Positions 15,633-24,221 of a stretch of 35,161 bases of DNA are shown here, one piece after another. Each line of letters starts with the position of its first letter. Position 1 is the stretch's first letter. This stretch comes from Actinomycetota bacterium (GTDB taxonomy: Bacteria > Actinomycetota > Acidimicrobiia > IMCC26256 > VFJJ01), in assembly GCA_009886115.1 (NCBI GenBank), contig VFJJ01000139.1, forward strand, positions 1 to 35,161, written 5' to 3'. Under the pieces are notes generated by a model. That model saw only the letters and a list, made by a program, of their open reading frames with translations. It did no database searches and was not told the origin of the DNA. The position numbers and the translations under genes were made by a program.

Positions 15633-16847
15633 TCAGCTCACGACCAGCGGGAGGCGTGTCCAGCCGATCTGGAACTCCGATGGCGGCCGCTCAGCCGCCG
15701 ACAGGTCGACCTCGTAGCGGGGCCACCGGCCGATCACGCCCTGCACCAGCGCGACACCGACGGCTCGTGCCGGATGAGCGCCGATGCAGAAGTGCACCCC
15801 GTGGCCGAAGCCGAGCTGACGGGGGATCTCGCGATGGATGGAGAACCGGTCGGGGTCCGGGAACTCGCGCTCGTCCCGATTCGCCGACTGGAGGAGCACG
15901 AGCGCCCGCTGACCGGCCCGCATCGGTTGACCTCCGATCACGGTGTCGCGCACCAGCGTCCGCCCCACGAACTGGAGCACTCCCTCGAGGCGCATGATCT
16001 CCTCGAAGGCCCGGGGCACGAGATCTGGATCGGCGTGCAGCTCCGCTCGCTGTTCAGCGAGCCTCGAGAGGCGCAGAAGTCCGCCGGCGACGATCTTGGG
16101 GAGGGTCTCGACCCCGCCGACCAGCAGGGTCACGAGCTGGGTGGCGATCTCCTCGTCCGACAGCGACCCGCCGTCGTGACGCCGCAGCATCGTGACGAGG
16201 TCCGGCGGGGCGCCCGGCTCTCCTGAACCTCGGTTCGGTTGCGAGCGCACGAGCCCGGTGAGGATCGCGTGCAGCGCGCGGTGCGCTTCAACTCCAGCGT
16301 CGGTGAGCCCCGGGCGTCCGGGCTCCCGCCGGGCGAAGGTGTTCACGAGCGTGCCGAGCCGCAGCCCATCGTCGGTCGGCAGGCCGAGGAACGCCAGCGT
16401 CGTGGTGACGGCGACCGGTCCGGCGAGGTCGGCGATCACGTCGAACCGGGTGCTTCCGTCGAGAGCTTCGATCCGGGCCGCGACCACGTCATCGATCGTC
16501 GTCTGCCGGAGGCGCGTGGCTCGCGGGGTGAACGCCCCGAACATGGCCTGGCGGAGCGCGGTGTGCACGGGAGGATCGATCATCGAGAAGCTCGGGACCG
16601 GGCGGCCGACGGCCGTGTCGGGCGGGCCGTCGAGATGACGCAGGAGCCGATCGCGGTGGAACACCGGGCCTTCGACGATCGAGAAGTGCTCACGGTCGTG
16701 CAACACCTGCCAACACTCGCCAAAGCGTGAGAGGGCCCAGGCGTCGTACTGCGGGAGATGGTGGACGGGCGATTCGTCGCGGAGCAGCCGGTAGATCGGG
16801 TGCGGGTCGGTCATGGCCTCGACGGAGAACGGGTCGTACTCGACCAT
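15633..16847 (-). CDS. Cytochrome P450
   Basis: A 404-residue P450 clearly different from the one at 12750. The I-helix reads LLVGGVETLPK (Glu-Thr retained, AG replaced by GG), the K-helix ExxR is in EEIMRLEG, and the heme loop is FGFGHGVHFCIGAHPAR with Cys354. The N-terminus VEYDPFSVEAMTDPHPIYRL is standard for soluble bacterial P450s. The ATG at 16847 is chosen because residues become P450-like exactly there; the longer frame upstream overlaps the divergent cyclase gene. The gene lies 64 bp from the cyclase-family start, so the two share a divergent promoter region and possibly a pathway. It ends 23 bp from the convergent coiled-coil gene. The substrate is unknown. Confidence 0.88.
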   Translation of the reverse strand: MVEYDPFSVEAMTDPHPIYRLLRDESPVHHLPQYDAWALSRFGECWQVLHDREHFSIVEGPVFHRDRLLRHLDGPPDTAVGRPVPSFSMIDPPVHTALRQAMFGAFTPRATRLRQTTIDDVVAARIEALDGSTRFDVIADLAGPVAVTTTLAFLGLPTDDGLRLGTLVNTFARREPGRPGLTDAGVEAHRALHAILTGLVRSQPNRGSGEPGAPPDLVTMLRRHDGGSLSDEEIATQLVTLLVGGVETLPKIVAGGLLRLSRLAEQRAELHADPDLVPRAFEEIMRLEGVLQFVGRTLVRDTVIGGQPMRAGQRALVLLQSANRDEREFPDPDRFSIHREIPRQLGFGHGVHFCIGAHPARAVGVALVQGVIGRWPRYEVDLSAAERPPSEFQIGWTRLPLVVS

Positions 16848-16911
16848 GGCCGCGAAACGTACCAGGATGTGGGACCGGCTCGGCAGAGGCGATCTCGGCA
16901 GGGGGACAGGG

Positions 16912-17850
16912 ATGGGACTGCACGATCGGACGGCACCCAGCGCCGAGGAGTACGCGTCGTGGCGTGAGCGGTTCTGCAACTGGGGCCGATGGGGTGCCGA
17001 CGACGAGCTGGGAACGCTCAACCACGTGACACGGGACGTGCGCGTCGGCGCCGCCGACCTCGTCAGGAGCGGGCGGAGCGTGAGCATGGCCCGTCCGATC
17101 GACACCTTCGCCGGGCCGGCCAATCCCTACCCGGCACACCATTTCGTGGCCTGTGCCGACTCCGGCGGGATGCTCGACTACATCGGGATGTTCATCCACG
17201 GGGTGACGCAGACCCACATCGACGCGCTCTGCCATCTGGCCACGGCCGACGGGCGCTTCTGGAACGACAAGCCCGTCGGGGCCCACCACATGCCGGCCGA
17301 GCACAGCGGCACCATCGAGTTCTGGCGCGAGGGCATCGTGACCCGTGGCGTGCTCTACGACATCCCCCGTTTGCGTGGGACGATCTCGGTGGAGCCGGGC
17401 CGGCCCGTGCACGGCTGGGAGCTCGTCGATGCGGCGGCGGCTCAGGGCGTGGTCCCCCGACCGGGCGACGCCGTCATGATCCGCAGCGGGCACGAGGCGT
17501 ACTGGCGGGCTCGGCCCGACGAGCGCCCCGGATTCGGCTTCCCGGGCGGTGTCCACGCCAGCGCCGTCGAGTTCCTCTACGAGACCGACGCCTCGCTGTT
17601 GTGCTGGGACTGGCAGGACGCACCCACGGTCGATCAGGGCATCCCGAACCCGGCGACGCATGCCGTGCCCATGCACGTCCACCATCTTCTCTTGCCGTAC
17701 ATGGGGATGCCGATCATCGACAACGCCGATCTGGAGCGCTTGGCCGAGGCCTGTGCCGAGCTCGGCCGCTACGAGTTCCTGTTCGTGTGCTCGCCACTCG
17801 TGATCCCGCGGGGGACGGGCTCACCGGTCAACCCGCTCGCGGTTTTCTGA
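16912..17850 (+). CDS. Cyclase family protein (metal-dependent hydrolase, kynurenine formamidase-like)
   Basis: A 312-residue member of the cyclase/KynB-like fold. The metal site is visible as HGVTQTHIDALCHL, with His96, His102, Asp104 and His108 as likely ligands or catalytic residues. Members hydrolyse amides, lactones or cyclic intermediates in aromatic and terpenoid breakdown, and some act as isatin hydrolases. The ATG at 16912 follows a purine run (GGGGGACAGG). ATG codons at 16813, 16849 and 16867 are in frame but overlap or crowd the divergent P450 start. The divergent arrangement with a P450 hints that it opens a ring or lactone formed after oxygenation, which is inference only. Confidence 0.82.
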   Translation: MGLHDRTAPSAEEYASWRERFCNWGRWGADDELGTLNHVTRDVRVGAADLVRSGRSVSMARPIDTFAGPANPYPAHHFVACADSGGMLDYIGMFIHGVTQTHIDALCHLATADGRFWNDKPVGAHHMPAEHSGTIEFWREGIVTRGVLYDIPRLRGTISVEPGRPVHGWELVDAAAAQGVVPRPGDAVMIRSGHEAYWRARPDERPGFGFPGGVHASAVEFLYETDASLLCWDWQDAPTVDQGIPNPATHAVPMHVHHLLLPYMGMPIIDNADLERLAEACAELGRYEFLFVCSPLVIPRGTGSPVNPLAVF

Positions 17851-17899
17851 CCCGACGGCCGACGGCCGAACCCGCCCGAACCCCGCCGCGCGAGTCGCG

Positions 17900-18745
17900 T
17901 CACATCCAGCTCGGCCAGTCGTCGGTCAAGGTCATCGACCATCGGGGCTCGCGCTTGTCGAGGAACGCGTGCACGCCCTCTTGGGAATCGGGGGCTCCCA
18001 TCAGGTGGAGGTGCAGGTCGGTCTCGAGCCGGTCGATCGTCGAACCGTCGGGCTGCGGATCCATCCACAGCAAGCGCTTCGACACGCCGACCGACACGGG
18101 CGCGGTGAACACGGCGATGTCGCGAGCGATCTCGATCGCTCGGGGAAGCACCTGGTCGCCATCGTGGGCCTCGTTCGCCAAGCCCCAGCGCTCGGCGTCG
18201 ACGCCGGAGAACTGGCGGCCGGTGAGCAGGATCTCCGCGGCCCGGGCGTGGCCGACGATGCGCGGCAGGGTCCAGTGGGAGCGGGCGTCGGGCATGACGC
18301 CCCTGCGGTTCTGCACGATGCCCAGCTTGGCTTCGCGAGCGACGATCCTGATGTCGCAGTGGAGGGCGATCGTGAGCCCCAGGCCGATGGCATGACCGTT
18401 GATCGCCGCGATGACGGGCTTGCGCACCTGCCACGCCGGGAAGCGCAAGGGATTGGCCCGGAAGGCCGACCGATCGCCGGGCGCACCGAACACCGCGGCC
18501 CCGCCCGAGAAGTCGGCTCCGGCGCAGAACGCTCGTCCCGCGCCGGTCACGACGATGGCCCGGACGCCGTCGTCGGCATCGAAGCGCTCGTACGCCTCGT
18601 CGAGCGCGGCCCCCATCGCCCCCGAGAACGCGTTGAGCACCTCGGGACGGTCGAGCGTGAGCACGGCGATGCGGTCGACGACCTCGACCACGACTGGAGG
18701 TCGGGAAGGCGGCGGTGGCGCGGGATGGTCGGCCTGGACGCTCAT
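17900..18745 (-). CDS. Enoyl-CoA hydratase/isomerase family protein (crotonase)
   Basis: A 281-residue crotonase-fold protein. LTLDRPEVLNAFSGAM, the oxyanion segment GRAFCAGADFSGG and NGHAIGLGLTIALHCDIRI are characteristic. Where hydratases carry the first catalytic Glu, the text reads VQNRRGVMPDARSHWTLPRI. The second Glu position (RAAEILLTG) is kept. The protein may therefore be an isomerase, hydrolase or lyase rather than a simple hydratase. It begins with a short Pro-rich stretch. The next gene upstream on the same strand is an NAD-binding epimerase-like protein 52 bp away, so the two probably form an operon. It converges on the cyclase gene with 49 bp between the stops. Confidence 0.87.
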   Translation of the reverse strand: MSVQADHPAPPPPSRPPVVVEVVDRIAVLTLDRPEVLNAFSGAMGAALDEAYERFDADDGVRAIVVTGAGRAFCAGADFSGGAAVFGAPGDRSAFRANPLRFPAWQVRKPVIAAINGHAIGLGLTIALHCDIRIVAREAKLGIVQNRRGVMPDARSHWTLPRIVGHARAAEILLTGRQFSGVDAERWGLANEAHDGDQVLPRAIEIARDIAVFTAPVSVGVSKRLLWMDPQPDGSTIDRLETDLHLHLMGAPDSQEGVHAFLDKREPRWSMTLTDDWPSWM

Positions 18746-18797
18746 GCATCCAGTCTCGCTCGGGCGTGCTCTCGGCGCCCATGCGAACCAGGCTTCC

Positions 18798-19895
18798 TCA
18801 GATGCGGGTGTCGGGGCGGACGTACGAGCTGCCGGGACCCCCGTAGGCCACGCCCAGCCCGGGCCGGACGGGCCAGTCGATGGCGGGCATCGAGGCGACG
18901 GCGGTCTTCCACCCGGCGATCAGACGGTCTTCGTTCGCGTAGTCGAAGGGATCCTCGAGGATGTGCTCCTCGATGCCGCCGGGCTCGGGACGATGCTCGG
19001 CCAGCCAACGGGCCGTGAGTCGGACGGCCTGGCGGGCCGGCACGAGATCGCGATAGCCCAAGAGCTGCTTGGCCTTGGCGATGTCGAGCACCCGGTGCGT
19101 CGGTCGATGCTGCTGCACGAGCGGACGTGCCGGGACCGCCAGCTCCCACGGCATCGAGACGATCTCCCACGTGTGGCCCAAGGTGTCGGCCACGATCTCG
19201 GCCACCTGACGGAGCGTGAGGGTCTCCTCGTCGCCTGCGTTGAAGACCTGTCCCGCAGCGGCTTCGGGCCGGTCGGTCGCGAGCAGGACCATGTGGGCCA
19301 GGTTCTCGGTATAGCCCTGGGTCAGCAGGGTGAGCCCGTCGTCGGCCAGCACGAGGTGGCGGCGACCGTCGAGCGCCCGCTTGACGAGACACCACTCGCG
19401 CGGCGCCGGCTGGCGGGGCCCGTAGACCATCGGGTAGCGGAAGTGCGCCGCCGTGGGCTGGTGCGCGAAGACCATGTCCTCGGTCCGGGCGATGCGGTAA
19501 CTCTTGCCGTCGTCGCCCTCGTCGGAGCGGACGAGGTCCTCGCCGGCGGAGACCGGCAGGCCCGGCGGATCCCAACGGTCGGGGTCGAAGAAACCCCGGA
19601 TCGCCGGTACTCCGCCGATCGACACGAACTGCCCGCATCGTCCTGCGAGCACCTCGGCGATGGCCCGCAGCCGCCCGTAGGTGGCCACGACGAGATCGAA
19701 CGTGCGAGTTCCGAGCGCCGCGGCGAGCTGCTCACCGTCGTGGGGGCTGGTGTGAACGTGCTCGAGGTGCTCGAGCTCGGGCAGCTCGTGACGGCCGGTG
19801 TGGAGCATCGTCACCCGATGACCCCGCGCGACGAGCCCATGGACGATGTGCGGTCCGGTGGGCCCGGTGCCGCCGATGACGAGAGCAGTGGTCAT
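18798..19895 (-). CDS. NAD(P)-dependent epimerase/reductase-like protein (extended SDR)
   Basis: A 365-residue extended SDR with GGTGPTG at residues 8-14. A mid-protein RYPMVYGPRQPAPREWCLVK and GQVFNAGDEETLTLRQVAEI are typical of NAD-dependent epimerase/dehydratases. The usual YxxxK is not obvious; the SYRIARTEDMVF segment could occupy that place, so catalysis may differ from epimerases. The ATG at 19895 has no clear Shine-Dalgarno and may be leaderless. An 86-bp divergent space separates it from the DUF2889 gene. With the downstream crotonase it may belong to a CoA or terpenoid degradation unit. Confidence 0.75.
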   Translation of the reverse strand: MTTALVIGGTGPTGPHIVHGLVARGHRVTMLHTGRHELPELEHLEHVHTSPHDGEQLAAALGTRTFDLVVATYGRLRAIAEVLAGRCGQFVSIGGVPAIRGFFDPDRWDPPGLPVSAGEDLVRSDEGDDGKSYRIARTEDMVFAHQPTAAHFRYPMVYGPRQPAPREWCLVKRALDGRRHLVLADDGLTLLTQGYTENLAHMVLLATDRPEAAAGQVFNAGDEETLTLRQVAEIVADTLGHTWEIVSMPWELAVPARPLVQQHRPTHRVLDIAKAKQLLGYRDLVPARQAVRLTARWLAEHRPEPGGIEEHILEDPFDYANEDRLIAGWKTAVASMPAIDWPVRPGLGVAYGGPGSSYVRPDTRI

Positions 19896-19967
19896 CGACG
19901 GAGTCTGGCAGCCCGAGCCGTGCTGTGAGCGGCTGGCTCCGCTCGGTGCGAGCTCGGCCGTTCCCCC

Positions 19968-19973
19968 TACATT
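19968..19973 (+). promoter_or_regulatory. Leaderless-type -10 box (TACATT)
   Basis: TACATT matches TANNNT and ends 8 nt before the ATG at 19982, so transcription would begin at or next to the start codon. The lack of any Shine-Dalgarno ahead of this ATG fits leaderless translation. Confidence 0.5.
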
Positions 19974-19981
19974 CTGCGGTC

Positions 19982-20623
19982 ATGACCGACGCGAACCCGT
20001 CTCCGACCGCCGTTGCCGTTCACCGGCGATCGATCGAGATCGAGGCCTTCGATCTCGGATCGGAGCTACGCGTCGTCGGCCGCTTGCACGACGAGCGTCC
20101 GTGGCAGGCCGAGGACGGTCATCGGATCGTCCACGACATGGAGTTGTCGGTCACCGTGGTCAAGTCCGGGCTCGTGATCACTGCCGCCGAGGGCCGCATG
20201 CGCAGCTTCCCCCACGCCGAGTGCCCGCAGATCGCGCCGGCGTTCGAGGGTCTCGTCGGCCTGTCGATCGCGCGGGGATACACCCGAGCGGTGCAGGAGC
20301 GCTTCGCCGGGGCCAAGGGCTGTGCACATCTCGCTCACCTGTCGATCGTGATCGGTCCGGTCGTGATGCAGGCGATCACCTCGTCCCGGGCCAGGGAGCG
20401 CATCGAGGCCGAAGCGGCTGGTGTCGATGCCGAGCGCGACGCATCGGCGATCCCGGGCCCGGGCTGGGTCGGCCCCGGGGTCAACACCTGCCATCTCTGG
20501 GCTGAAGGCGGGATCGGCCAGCAAAAGGTGGAGCTGGGTTGGCGGCCCGGCCGAGACGGGTTCCCTGCGCCGACGCTCGTCGAGATCCGCCGCCGGTACC
20601 AGCCGGCAACGCCACCAGAGTGA
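19982..20623 (+). CDS. DUF2889 domain protein
   Basis: A 213-residue protein. HRRSIEIEAFDLGSELRVVG, RIVHDMELSVTVV, AEGRMRSFPHAECPQIAPAF and KGCAHLAHLSIVIGPV match the DUF2889 family, whose function is unknown but which is widespread in actinobacteria and proteobacteria. Conserved His and Cys residues (FPHAECP and GCAHL) could bind a metal, which is inference. The ATG at 19982 is favoured over a longer start because a leaderless -10 box stands just before it. The last codons overlap the first copy of the 63-bp direct repeat, and its TGA overlaps a GTG of the degraded frame that follows. Confidence 0.8.
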   Translation: MTDANPSPTAVAVHRRSIEIEAFDLGSELRVVGRLHDERPWQAEDGHRIVHDMELSVTVVKSGLVITAAEGRMRSFPHAECPQIAPAFEGLVGLSIARGYTRAVQERFAGAKGCAHLAHLSIVIGPVVMQAITSSRARERIEAEAAGVDAERDASAIPGPGWVGPGVNTCHLWAEGGIGQQKVELGWRPGRDGFPAPTLVEIRRRYQPATPPE

Positions 20624-20651
20624 CGAACGGCCGGATCTCGGGCACGTCCCG
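20589..20651 (+). repeat. Imperfect 63-bp direct repeat, copy A
   Basis: Aligned without gaps to 21210-21272, 53 of 63 bases agree by eye, including exact GCCGCCGGTACC at the left end and CGGCCGGATCTCGGGC near the right. The copy covers the DUF2889 stop codon. In the +1-type frame both copies read VT-x-GRISG-x-SR, so a protein segment seems to be shared. Confidence 0.75.
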
Positions 20652-20888
20652 AGGTGCGTTCGAGGCGTGGCTCGATGCCAACGTCGATACACCCGAAGGT
20701 GTCTGGTCTGGCTCTCACGGCCCTTGGCCGGATGCGCCCGACAGGAGTCGCCGAAGTCGAATCCGCAAGACGCGACCGGCAACACACGGCAACGCCGGCT
20801 CGAACGCATCGTCACCGAGCTCGCGATCGAATCCCTGGAAGCCATCCAACCCCAATCAGGATCGACCGCACCGCCCACGACGACGTGA
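20620..20888 (+). pseudogene. Probable remnant of a YdeI/OmpD-associated-like gene
   Basis: From the GTG at 20620 the frame reads SRGAFEAWLDANVDTPEGVW, which resembles the start of YdeI-type proteins (FxxWLxxNxxxxxGVW). Near 20780-20870, in a different frame, DATGNTRQRRLERIVTELA resembles their C-terminal TRxRRIxxIVxxxA helix. The central domain is missing and the halves are out of frame, so an internally deleted, frameshifted remnant is likely. The similarity is short and judged by eye; a chance resemblance is possible. Confidence 0.35.
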
Positions 20889-20889
20889 C

Positions 20890-20988
20890 TCAGCGCTTGA
20901 ACGTGTGCACGTCGGGGTCGTAGATGTCGAAAGAGGGGCCCTGCGTCACCCCATCCAACGACATGAACTCCTGGACCACCAATCGCAT
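20890..20988 (-). pseudogene. 5' end of a RibD/dihydrofolate-reductase-like gene, truncated
   Basis: The minus strand encodes 32 residues beginning MRLVVQEFMSLDGVTQGP and then stops. That start is the hallmark N-terminus of the RibD C-terminal/dihydrofolate reductase-like family (about 180-200 residues when intact). A perfect GAAGGAG Shine-Dalgarno stands five bases ahead of the ATG at 20988, so the translation signal survives although almost the whole coding region is gone. The tail SFDIYDPDVHTFKR does not fit the expected next segment and probably comes from beyond the deletion. It faces the YdeI-like remnant. Confidence 0.55.
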
Positions 20989-21278
20989 GCGAACTCCTTC
21001 GGGTCCCGACATCCAACAAGGCGCCCACTATCAAACAACCATGTGGTCAGATCACCATCTGCTGCTGAGGCCGCTCTGGACAGACAGTTGCGGGCCCTGG
21101 CGGACCTCGTGAGGACCCGACCGATACGCCGAGACATCGTGGTGTGCTCGCTGGGGCGCGAATGGTCGATCGGTGAACTCGCACGACGGATCCAGGCGGA
21201 CCTCGATCAGCCGCCGGTACCGTTCGGCACCGCCTTCGGAGTGACGGACGGCCGGATCTCGGGCTGGTCCCGGGTCAT
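20989..21278. other. Gene-poor stretch with a coding-like fragment
   Basis: This stretch holds no gene I can support. On the plus strand about 21060-21275 reads ALDRQLRALADLVRTRPI and SLGREWSIGELARRIQADLD without a clear start, which looks protein-like but matches nothing I recognise. It may be a further remnant linked to copy B of the direct repeat. Confidence 0.4.
21210..21272 (+). repeat. Imperfect 63-bp direct repeat, copy B
   Basis: This is the partner of 20589-20651, lying 621 bp downstream in the same orientation. It ends 7 bp before the presumed -10 box of the M16 peptidase gene. The region between the copies is full of gene remnants, so duplication followed by deletion is a reasonable reading. 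Confidence 0.75.
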
Positions 21279-21284
21279 TAGTCT
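21279..21284 (+). promoter_or_regulatory. Leaderless-type -10 box (TAGTCT) of the M16 peptidase gene
   Basis: TAGTCT matches TANNNT and ends 6 nt before the GTG at 21291. No Shine-Dalgarno is present. The spacing supports 21291, rather than the adjacent GTG at 21288, as the real start. Confidence 0.45.
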
Positions 21285-21290
21285 CTGGTG

Positions 21291-24221
21291 GTGACCACAC
21301 TTCCCCGATGGGTCTCGACCACGCTGGCGCTCGCCGTCGTCACCACGCTCGTCGCGTCGTGCACGAGCGCTGACGACTCGGGCCATGCCTCCCCGACGAC
21401 CAAGTCGTCGTCCGAGGACTCCGAGGACTCCGAGAGCACGCGGTCCTCGTCGACCGATCCGACCGCGACCGTCCCCTCATCAGCCACGCAGATCCCCGTC
21501 GACCCCGATGTGCTGATCGGGGAGCTCGACAACGGTCTTCGGTACTACGTGCGTGAGAACCAGGCACCAGGAGGTCGAGCCTCGCTGCGGCTCGTCGTCG
21601 ATGTCGGCTCGGCTCTCGAGGACGACGACCAAAAGGGTGGTGCGCACTTCCTCGAGCACATGCTGTTCAACGGGACCGAGCTCTTCCCGGCCAACGAGCT
21701 GATCTCGGTGCTCGAGCAGTTCGGGGCCGAGTTCGGGCCCGACGTGAACGCGTACACCAGCGTCGACGAGACCGTCTACGAGCTCACGATCCCCACCGAT
21801 GACGACGAGATCATCGACACGGCGCTCGACGTGTTGCTGGAATGGGCGGCGAACGCCACCATCGACGAGGACGACGTGAACGACGAGCGGGGCGTCGTGC
21901 TGGAGGAATGGCGCCTGTCCGAGCAGAGCGCCGACGGACGTGTGTACTCGCGATACCGCGATCTCCTTCTCGCCGGCACCGAGTACGAGGGAACCGATCC
22001 CATCGGCTCGGAGGCGTCGATCGGCGCGCTCGACTCCGATGCCCTGCGCCGCTTCTACGAGGACTGGTACCGGCCCGACCTGATGACCGTCGTCGCCGTG
22101 GGTGACTTCGACGTCAACGACATGGAGGAGCGCATCAGCGATCGCTTCGCCGACCTGCCCCCGGCCGCCGACGACGCCCGAGCTCGTCCGGTGATCCCGT
22201 GGGAGAGCGTCGCCAGCGCAGTTCCCGAGGTGGCGGTGTACGCCGACGCCGACGTGCCGAACGGTTCGGCCGAGGTGTTGTACCCGACGCTCGTCGAAAC
22301 GACGGCCACGTTCGGGGCCTGGCGCGACGGCGTGGCCGCGTCGTTGGGCTGGGACATGGTGTCCACGCGCCTGGCCGACGACGCGACGCGAGGTGAGGCC
22401 CCGTTCCTGGGTGCTGGTTACACCTACGACCCGATCGGGCGGCCCGTGGCCATCGAAGGGATCTCTCTCGACGCCGCCGCTGCAGACCTCAGCGATTCGG
22501 TCGCGACGGTGCTCACCGAGCTGGAACGGGTGCGCCGCTTCGGGTTCTCGGCCGACGAGCTCGATCGGGCCGTCGAGGCGCGGCGTGCTTCGGCCGAGCA
22601 GTACTACGAAGGCCGCGACACCACCCAGGATGCCGAGTACGCCGACACGTACGTCTTCCACGCGCTCGAGGGCGGGCCGCTCCCGTCGGCTGAGACCGAG
22701 CTCGAGCTCGAGACCGATGCTCTCGACGCGCTTTCGCCCGAGGATGCTCAGGGCGCCCTCGTCGATCTGTTGGACGCGACGACGCCCCATGTGCTCGTGG
22801 TGGGACCGGCCGACGATGCCGACGGGCTGCCCAGCGTCGATGACCTCGTCGACATCGCCGCCGCCGTGTCGGAGAGCGACGACCTGGAGCCCCGCGATGC
22901 CGAGGCGGCGGGGCTGGAGTCGCTCATGGATGCGCCCGAGCCCATCACCGAGATCGACAGCTCGCAGCTCTCCGAGCTCGGGGCCCGTCAGCTCGACTTC
23001 GCCAACGGGGTACGGGTGTTGCTGATCGAGACCACCATCGCCGAGGGCGGTGTGGTGCTCACGGCTCTCAGTCCTGGAGGCCAGTCGCTGCTGGATGACG
23101 ACGTGTTCGTGGAGTCGATGGTGGCCGCCGATCTCGTGGGCTCCAGCGGGCTCGGTGACATAGACCGGGTCACGCTCGACCGGTTCCTCTCGGACCGGGT
23201 CGCGGCGGTCGGCCCCTTTCTCGACGAGACGAGCGAGGGTTTCTTCGGCAACAGCTCCACCGATGATCTCGAGATCATGTTCCAGCTCGTGCACCTGTTC
23301 ATGATCGAGCCGCGGATCGACGATGCGGCGCTGACGACGTATCTCGGTCGGGTCCGTCCCGTGGCCGAGGACGTGACCCTCCAACCCGAGCTGGCGTTGT
23401 TCTCCGAGCTCCTGGACGCCCGCTACGGGGGCGATCCGCGGTATCGGATCTACCCGACCGTCGCCGAGCTCGATGCCCTCGATGTCGATGTCGCGCTCGA
23501 TGTGTTCCGCGAGCGCTTCGGAGACGCCAGCGGCTTCACGTTCGCCTTCGCCGGCGACTTCGATGTCGACGAGGTCGAGGAGCTGAGCCGCCGGTACCTC
23601 GGCACGCTGCCCGGCACCGGCCGCGACGAGGCTGCACTCGATCGTCGACCCGACCCGCCCGAGGGCGTCGTGAGCCGAACCGTGCGCAGCGGCGAGGGCG
23701 ACCAGGCCACCCTGGCGGTGCTCTGGTCGGCGTTCGGCGACCTGAGCCCGCGCGAGCGCCTTCACGTCGACGTGCTCCAGAGCATCCTCGGTGCCCGTCT
23801 GCGCGACCACCTACGCGAAGCCCTGTCGGCGACGTATTCACCGTTCGTCGACGTCTCCTGGGACGACGAGCTCCAGCCGATCTCCGACACCTACATCCAG
23901 GTGTCGGGTGATCCCGAGCGCATGAACGAGATCGCCCGCGAGCTCCAGGCCGACCTGGCCGAGCTGCGGGCCGACGGGCCAGAGCCCGAGCAGCTCGCCG
24001 CGGCGCGCGAGGTGCTGTCGAGGGAGTTCGAGCTGGTGAGCAACGAGTGGTACATCGAGCAACTGCTGTTCTACGACGCCCATCCGGACGAGCGACCCAG
24101 CGACCTCGACCTGCGATTCCGATGGCTCGACGAGGTGACCACCGCCGACATCGCCGACCTGGCCCGTCTGCTGTTTCCCGAGGGCCGCTACGTGGAGGTG
24201 CGCCAGGTCCCTGCGGGCTGA
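21291..24221 (+). CDS. M16-family zinc metallopeptidase lipoprotein
   Basis: A 976-residue two-half M16 peptidase. The N-terminus is a lipoprotein signal peptide with lipobox VASC (Cys24), followed by an acidic Ser/Thr-rich linker (about 25-70). The inverted zinc motif HFLEH lies at 119-123 with Glu122 as catalytic base, and an ERGVVLEE block at 199-206 supplies the third ligand. The second half (about 560-976, beginning LDFANGVRVLLIE) is M16-like but has no HxxEH, as expected for the inactive clamshell half. It would be anchored outside the cytoplasmic membrane and degrade peptides. The many Asp and Glu residues resemble proteins of marine or halotolerant organisms. The stop lies in the first of three 14-bp tandem units. 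Confidence 0.9.
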   Translation: MTTLPRWVSTTLALAVVTTLVASCTSADDSGHASPTTKSSSEDSEDSESTRSSSTDPTATVPSSATQIPVDPDVLIGELDNGLRYYVRENQAPGGRASLRLVVDVGSALEDDDQKGGAHFLEHMLFNGTELFPANELISVLEQFGAEFGPDVNAYTSVDETVYELTIPTDDDEIIDTALDVLLEWAANATIDEDDVNDERGVVLEEWRLSEQSADGRVYSRYRDLLLAGTEYEGTDPIGSEASIGALDSDALRRFYEDWYRPDLMTVVAVGDFDVNDMEERISDRFADLPPAADDARARPVIPWESVASAVPEVAVYADADVPNGSAEVLYPTLVETTATFGAWRDGVAASLGWDMVSTRLADDATRGEAPFLGAGYTYDPIGRPVAIEGISLDAAAADLSDSVATVLTELERVRRFGFSADELDRAVEARRASAEQYYEGRDTTQDAEYADTYVFHALEGGPLPSAETELELETDALDALSPEDAQGALVDLLDATTPHVLVVGPADDADGLPSVDDLVDIAAAVSESDDLEPRDAEAAGLESLMDAPEPITEIDSSQLSELGARQLDFANGVRVLLIETTIAEGGVVLTALSPGGQSLLDDDVFVESMVAADLVGSSGLGDIDRVTLDRFLSDRVAAVGPFLDETSEGFFGNSSTDDLEIMFQLVHLFMIEPRIDDAALTTYLGRVRPVAEDVTLQPELALFSELLDARYGGDPRYRIYPTVAELDALDVDVALDVFRERFGDASGFTFAFAGDFDVDEVEELSRRYLGTLPGTGRDEAALDRRPDPPEGVVSRTVRSGEGDQATLAVLWSAFGDLSPRERLHVDVLQSILGARLRDHLREALSATYSPFVDVSWDDELQPISDTYIQVSGDPERMNEIARELQADLAELRADGPEPEQLAAAREVLSREFELVSNEWYIEQLLFYDAHPDERPSDLDLRFRWLDEVTTADIADLARLLFPEGRYVEVRQVPAG

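Noticed and set aside
21480-23810. 776-codon minus-strand ORF opposite the M16 peptidase
   Set aside because: Antisense shadow with low-complexity composition; the M16 frame has HFLEH, the ER block and a lipobox.
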